The notes under the pieces were generated by a model. That model did not search any database, was not told the DNA's origin, and saw nothing but the letters and a program-made list of their open reading frames with translations. Positions 44,648 to 46,933 of a DNA stretch of 46,933 nucleotides are shown piece after piece. The stretch comes from a bacterium. Lineage in GTDB: Bacteria > Myxococcota_A > Bradymonadia > UBA7976 > UBA1532. The stretch lies in assembly GCA_030426085.1 (NCBI GenBank), contig JAUHYW010000078.1:1-46933 (forward strand), given 5' to 3'. The first letter of the stretch is position 1. Every line of letters starts with the position of its first letter. The position numbers and the translations under genes were made by a program.

Positions 44648-44785
44648 CGGAGTGAGGAGGAGGCCGCAGGCCGACGACGATGCGTAGGTCCCGCCCGAGC
44701 GAAGCGAGGGCACCGGAGTCGAGCACGGCTTAACGCAACACTGTTGGCGCGTTCCGAGCCGCCGAGAGCTGGCCCGCCTCGCATA
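44648..44785. other. Intron 3' exon flank
   Basis: Downstream DNA between the intron and the 33-bp array. It contains GC-rich inverted motifs such as GCCCGAGCGAAGCGAGGGC but no gene. Similar GAGCGNAGCGAG motifs occur upstream of the intron (about 42590-42630), suggesting the intron split a structured intergenic region. Confidence 0.5.
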
Positions 44786-45200
44786 CCCTCAGCGTTACCC
44801 AGACCTCTGTGATGCCTACCCTCAGCGTTGCCCAGACTTCCGTGATGCCCACCCTCGGCGTTGCCCAGACTTCCGTGATGCCCACTCTCAGCGTTGCCCA
44901 GACTCCTGTGATGCCTGCCCTCAGCGTTGCCCAGATCTCTGTGAATCTCACCCTCGGCGTTATCCAGGCTTCCGTGGTCCCCACCCTCGACGTTACCCAG
45001 ACCTCTGTGATGCCTACCCTCAACGCCACCCGGCTTCTGTGATGCCCACCCTCGGGGCTACCCAGGCTTCTGTGACCCCCACCCTCAGCGTCGCCCACGC
45101 GCTCCACCACCCCCACCCTCAGCGTCGCCCGGACCTCCGTGCCCTCCACCCTCGGCGTCGCCCACGCCTTCACATCCCAGCCCTCGGCGTCGCCCAGGCG
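44786..45200. repeat. 33-bp tandem array, 13 copies
   Basis: Units with the core CCCTCAGCGTT or CCCTCGGCGTC begin at 44786, 44819, 44852, 44885, 44918, 44951, 44984, 45017, 45049, 45082, 45116, 45149 and 45181. The spacing is 33 except for 32, 34 and 32 among the later ones. Because 33 is a multiple of three, both strands translate as 11-residue repeats (MPTLSVAQTSV on +, GITEVWATLRV on -). The single-base indels, absence of a ribosome site and lack of a protein context argue that these are DNA repeats rather than proteins. Confidence 0.85.
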
Positions 45201-45212
45201 CCCGCGCGGCCA

Positions 45213-46933
45213 TCACTCCGACAACACATCCGCCGCCACCGCGGCCAGATGCGGCGGCAGCGCGGGCGGGGGCTCGCCGCGGCGGCGGGCGTCGAGGTGG
45301 GCGGCGATGGCGCGGTGCTCGGGGTCGGGGGACTGCGCCAGCGCGGCGAGCATGGGATCGAGCATCGGCGGCGGCTCGGGGGCGGCGAAGGCGAGGCAGA
45401 GGTGGCGGAAGAGGTCGATGGTCGGGGGCAGGGTCGGCGGCCGGGGGTCGGGCTTCGGGGCGGTGTGGCGGCCGAAGAAGCCGCGGATCTGGGGGTTGGC
45501 CTGGACCTCGGGGGGCAGGGCGTCGAACGGGTCGGCGCCGTCGAGCACGGCCTGGATGGTGGCGCGCAGGTCGTCGGGCAGGCCGGCGGGCAGGGCGGGC
45601 GCCGGGGCGGCACGGTCGGCGAGGGCGGTGAAGAAGCCGGCGAGGGCGCCGAGCCAGGTGGATGCTCGGGCGAGGGTGTCCCGCAGTTCGACGAGTTCGG
45701 GCGGGAGGCCCCGGCGGTCGCGGGTGGCAGCGGCGAGCTGGGCGGTGACGGCGAGCCATGTGTGGTGCAGGGCGTTGTACTCGGCCGTGGTCTGGATGGC
45801 GTCGGCCGCGGCCCGGTGGGCGGCGGCGGTCTCGATGTCGCCCTCCTCGGCGCAGACATTGGCGAGGGCGCGGTGGTCCTTCCAGACGTCGTGCGCGCCC
45901 AGCGCGGCGCGGATGGCCAGCCCTGCCTCCAGCGCGGCGCGGGCCTCGGGCAGCCGGCCCTGCATGCGGTAGATGACGCCGAGTTGGTTGTGCGACAACG
46001 CCTCGCTGGGCTTGTCGCCTCGGCGTTGCTTGATGGCCAGCGCGGCCTCGACGTGGCCCGCGGCCGCGCGCAGGTGGCGAGCGGCGTCCTGGGCCCGGTC
46101 GGCAGTGCGGGCGGCCTCGGCCTCGTTCTGCTCGAGGACACCCAGGTTGTGCCGGGTCCCGGCCTGTTGGCGCAGGTCGTCCAGGGCCTCGGCGTCGGCC
46201 AGCGCCGCCCGATACCAGCCGCGGGCGGCGGCTTGGTCGCCCCGCTGCCGCCACGCGCTGCCCAGCAGGTCGCGGGTCTGCATGGCGCCCGGGCGGTCGC
46301 CAGCGGCGAGGAAGCGGTCGAGCGCGCGGCGGTAGTGCTCGATGGCGGTCGGCAGGTGACCCAGCCTACGCTCCAGGCCGCCCAGGTGCTGCTCGGCGGT
46401 CCCGACCAGCTCATCGTCCTCCAACGCGGCGGCCGCGTCGCGGAAGCGGGCGTAGTCGGCGCGGGCGGCGTCGTAGCGCCCGGCGGCGGCGGCCAACTGC
46501 GCCAACTGACCCCAGACCGCGGCGACGCTGCGACGGTCACCGCGGGCCTCGGCGATGGTCATGGTCTCCCGCAGCGCGGTCTCGGCGCCGGCCAGGTCGC
46601 CGGTGGCCCTCAGCGCGCTGCTCAGGTCGCTCAGCGTCGCCGCCAGGTTGCCCTGCCGGCCGGGCTCGTTGGGCCGGGCCTCCACCGCTGCCCGCCAGCG
46701 CGCGACCGCTGTCTGAAGCGGCGCCACCGCGTGGTGGTCCTGGCCGAGGTCGCTGAGCGCCCGGCCCCACGTGGAGAAGGCGAGCGCGACCTCGGCCGAG
46801 TCGGCGGCCGGGTCCCGCTCCAGCGTCTCGGCCAGCGCGCGCAGCTCGGCCAGCGCGCCGCCGGGGTCGGCGGCCAGCCGGTCGAGCGCGGCCCGGGCCC
46901 GGGCCTGGGCGCCCAGCGCGCCGCGCAGCCGGC
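45213..46933 (-). CDS. TPR-repeat protein, 5' part beyond the window
   Basis: The frame is open from the stop at 45213 to the right edge, so the start is missing; at least 572 residues are seen. A GTG at 46727 is internal, because the reading upstream (STWGRALSDLGQDHHAVAPL) continues the repeat pattern. Tetratricopeptide units are clear: AALRATGDLAGAETALRE, AAAAGRYDAARADYARF, RRLGHLPTAIEHYRRAL, RQRGDQAAARGWYRAAL and YRMQGRLPEARAALEAGL. They form a helical scaffold for protein binding. The C-terminal 150 residues are Pro/Ala-rich and unassigned (LPPEVQANPQIRGFFGRHTA). In myxobacteria such proteins often carry a kinase or NTPase domain at the unseen N-terminus; none is visible here. Confidence 0.88.
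   Translation of the reverse strand, partial: RLRGALGAQARARAALDRLAADPGGALAELRALAETLERDPAADSAEVALAFSTWGRALSDLGQDHHAVAPLQTAVARWRAAVEARPNEPGRQGNLAATLSDLSSALRATGDLAGAETALRETMTIAEARGDRRSVAAVWGQLAQLAAAAGRYDAARADYARFRDAAAALEDDELVGTAEQHLGGLERRLGHLPTAIEHYRRALDRFLAAGDRPGAMQTRDLLGSAWRQRGDQAAARGWYRAALADAEALDDLRQQAGTRHNLGVLEQNEAEAARTADRAQDAARHLRAAAGHVEAALAIKQRRGDKPSEALSHNQLGVIYRMQGRLPEARAALEAGLAIRAALGAHDVWKDHRALANVCAEEGDIETAAAHRAAADAIQTTAEYNALHHTWLAVTAQLAAATRDRRGLPPELVELRDTLARASTWLGALAGFFTALADRAAPAPALPAGLPDDLRATIQAVLDGADPFDALPPEVQANPQIRGFFGRHTAPKPDPRPPTLPPTIDLFRHLCLAFAAPEPPPMLDPMLAALAQSPDPEHRAIAAHLDARRRGEPPPALPPHLAAVAADVLSE

Noticed and set aside
44730..45173. Open frames on both strands made of 11-residue repeats.
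   Set aside because: They are explained by the 33-bp tandem DNA repeat. No ribosome site, single-base indels between units, and both strands are equally open.

Overview
This is a very GC-rich (clearly above 70 % by eye) bacterial chromosomal segment, densely packed with genes using GGAGG-type ribosome binding sites and ATG, GTG or TTG starts. Many secreted lipoproteins carry a lipobox followed by Asp/Ala/Pro linkers (PDAAPDA-type). There is also a sigma-54 activator, a kinase-like protein, collagen-like/RCC1, YHYH, lamin-tail and thrombospondin-3 proteins, and a giant pentapeptide-repeat lipoprotein. This mix points to the Myxococcota/Bradymonadota (former Deltaproteobacteria). That is an inference from gene style; no rRNA or tRNA gene is visible.

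Layout. 1-702: degenerate short repeats, no convincing gene. 703-2103 (-): a RAYT-like HUH transposase homologue and a DUF2200 protein. 2269-6798: a molybdopterin oxidoreductase (+) convergent with an acyl-CoA oxidase/dehydrogenase (-). 6866-10777 (-): a large lamin-tail/PEP-synthase-like lipoprotein and a small lipoprotein. 10890-14034 (+): TfoX-like protein, DoxX-like membrane protein, Cys-rich lipoprotein and formate-tetrahydrofolate ligase. 14041-17261 (-): a lipoprotein, a sigma-54 activator and a YHYH lipoprotein, followed by a divergent promoter region. 17483-20803 (+): PH-like membrane protein, glycosidase-like lipoprotein and signal peptidase I. 20811-24597 (-): a three-gene unit of DUF4424/YARHG, collagen/RCC1 and TSP3 proteins. 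24747-28790 (+): a tight operon of KOW protein, 23S rRNA-type methyltransferase and adenine-DNA methyltransferase. 28797-31161 (-): a 42-residue-repeat protein and a pseudokinase. 31364-41498 (+): a lipoprotein and the 2823-residue pentapeptide-repeat lipoprotein. 41499-45200: gene-poor tandem-repeat DNA holding a group II intron. 45213-46933 (-): a TPR protein cut by the window end.

Two items stand out. (1) A self-contained regulatory circuit: an activator with AAA+ and Fis-type HTH domains and an N-terminal CxxC but no receiver domain lies next to a YHYH lipoprotein gene. That gene has a near-consensus sigma-54 promoter (17330-17344) and, about 65-85 bp upstream of its expected start, a perfect 8-7-8 dyad (17382-17404). 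The 13-bp core of this dyad recurs upstream of the activator gene itself. (2) The pentapeptide protein is not a uniform solenoid: Cys-bearing modules recur in the same order A-D-B-C, which indicates growth by duplication of about 1.7-2.1 kb units.

The group II intron can be bounded from sequence: GTGCG 5' end, domain V, domain VI with a bulged A seven bases from the 3' end, a perfect 6-base candidate EBS1/IBS1 pairing, and insertion four bases after a hairpin. It lies between a 32-bp and a 33-bp tandem array.
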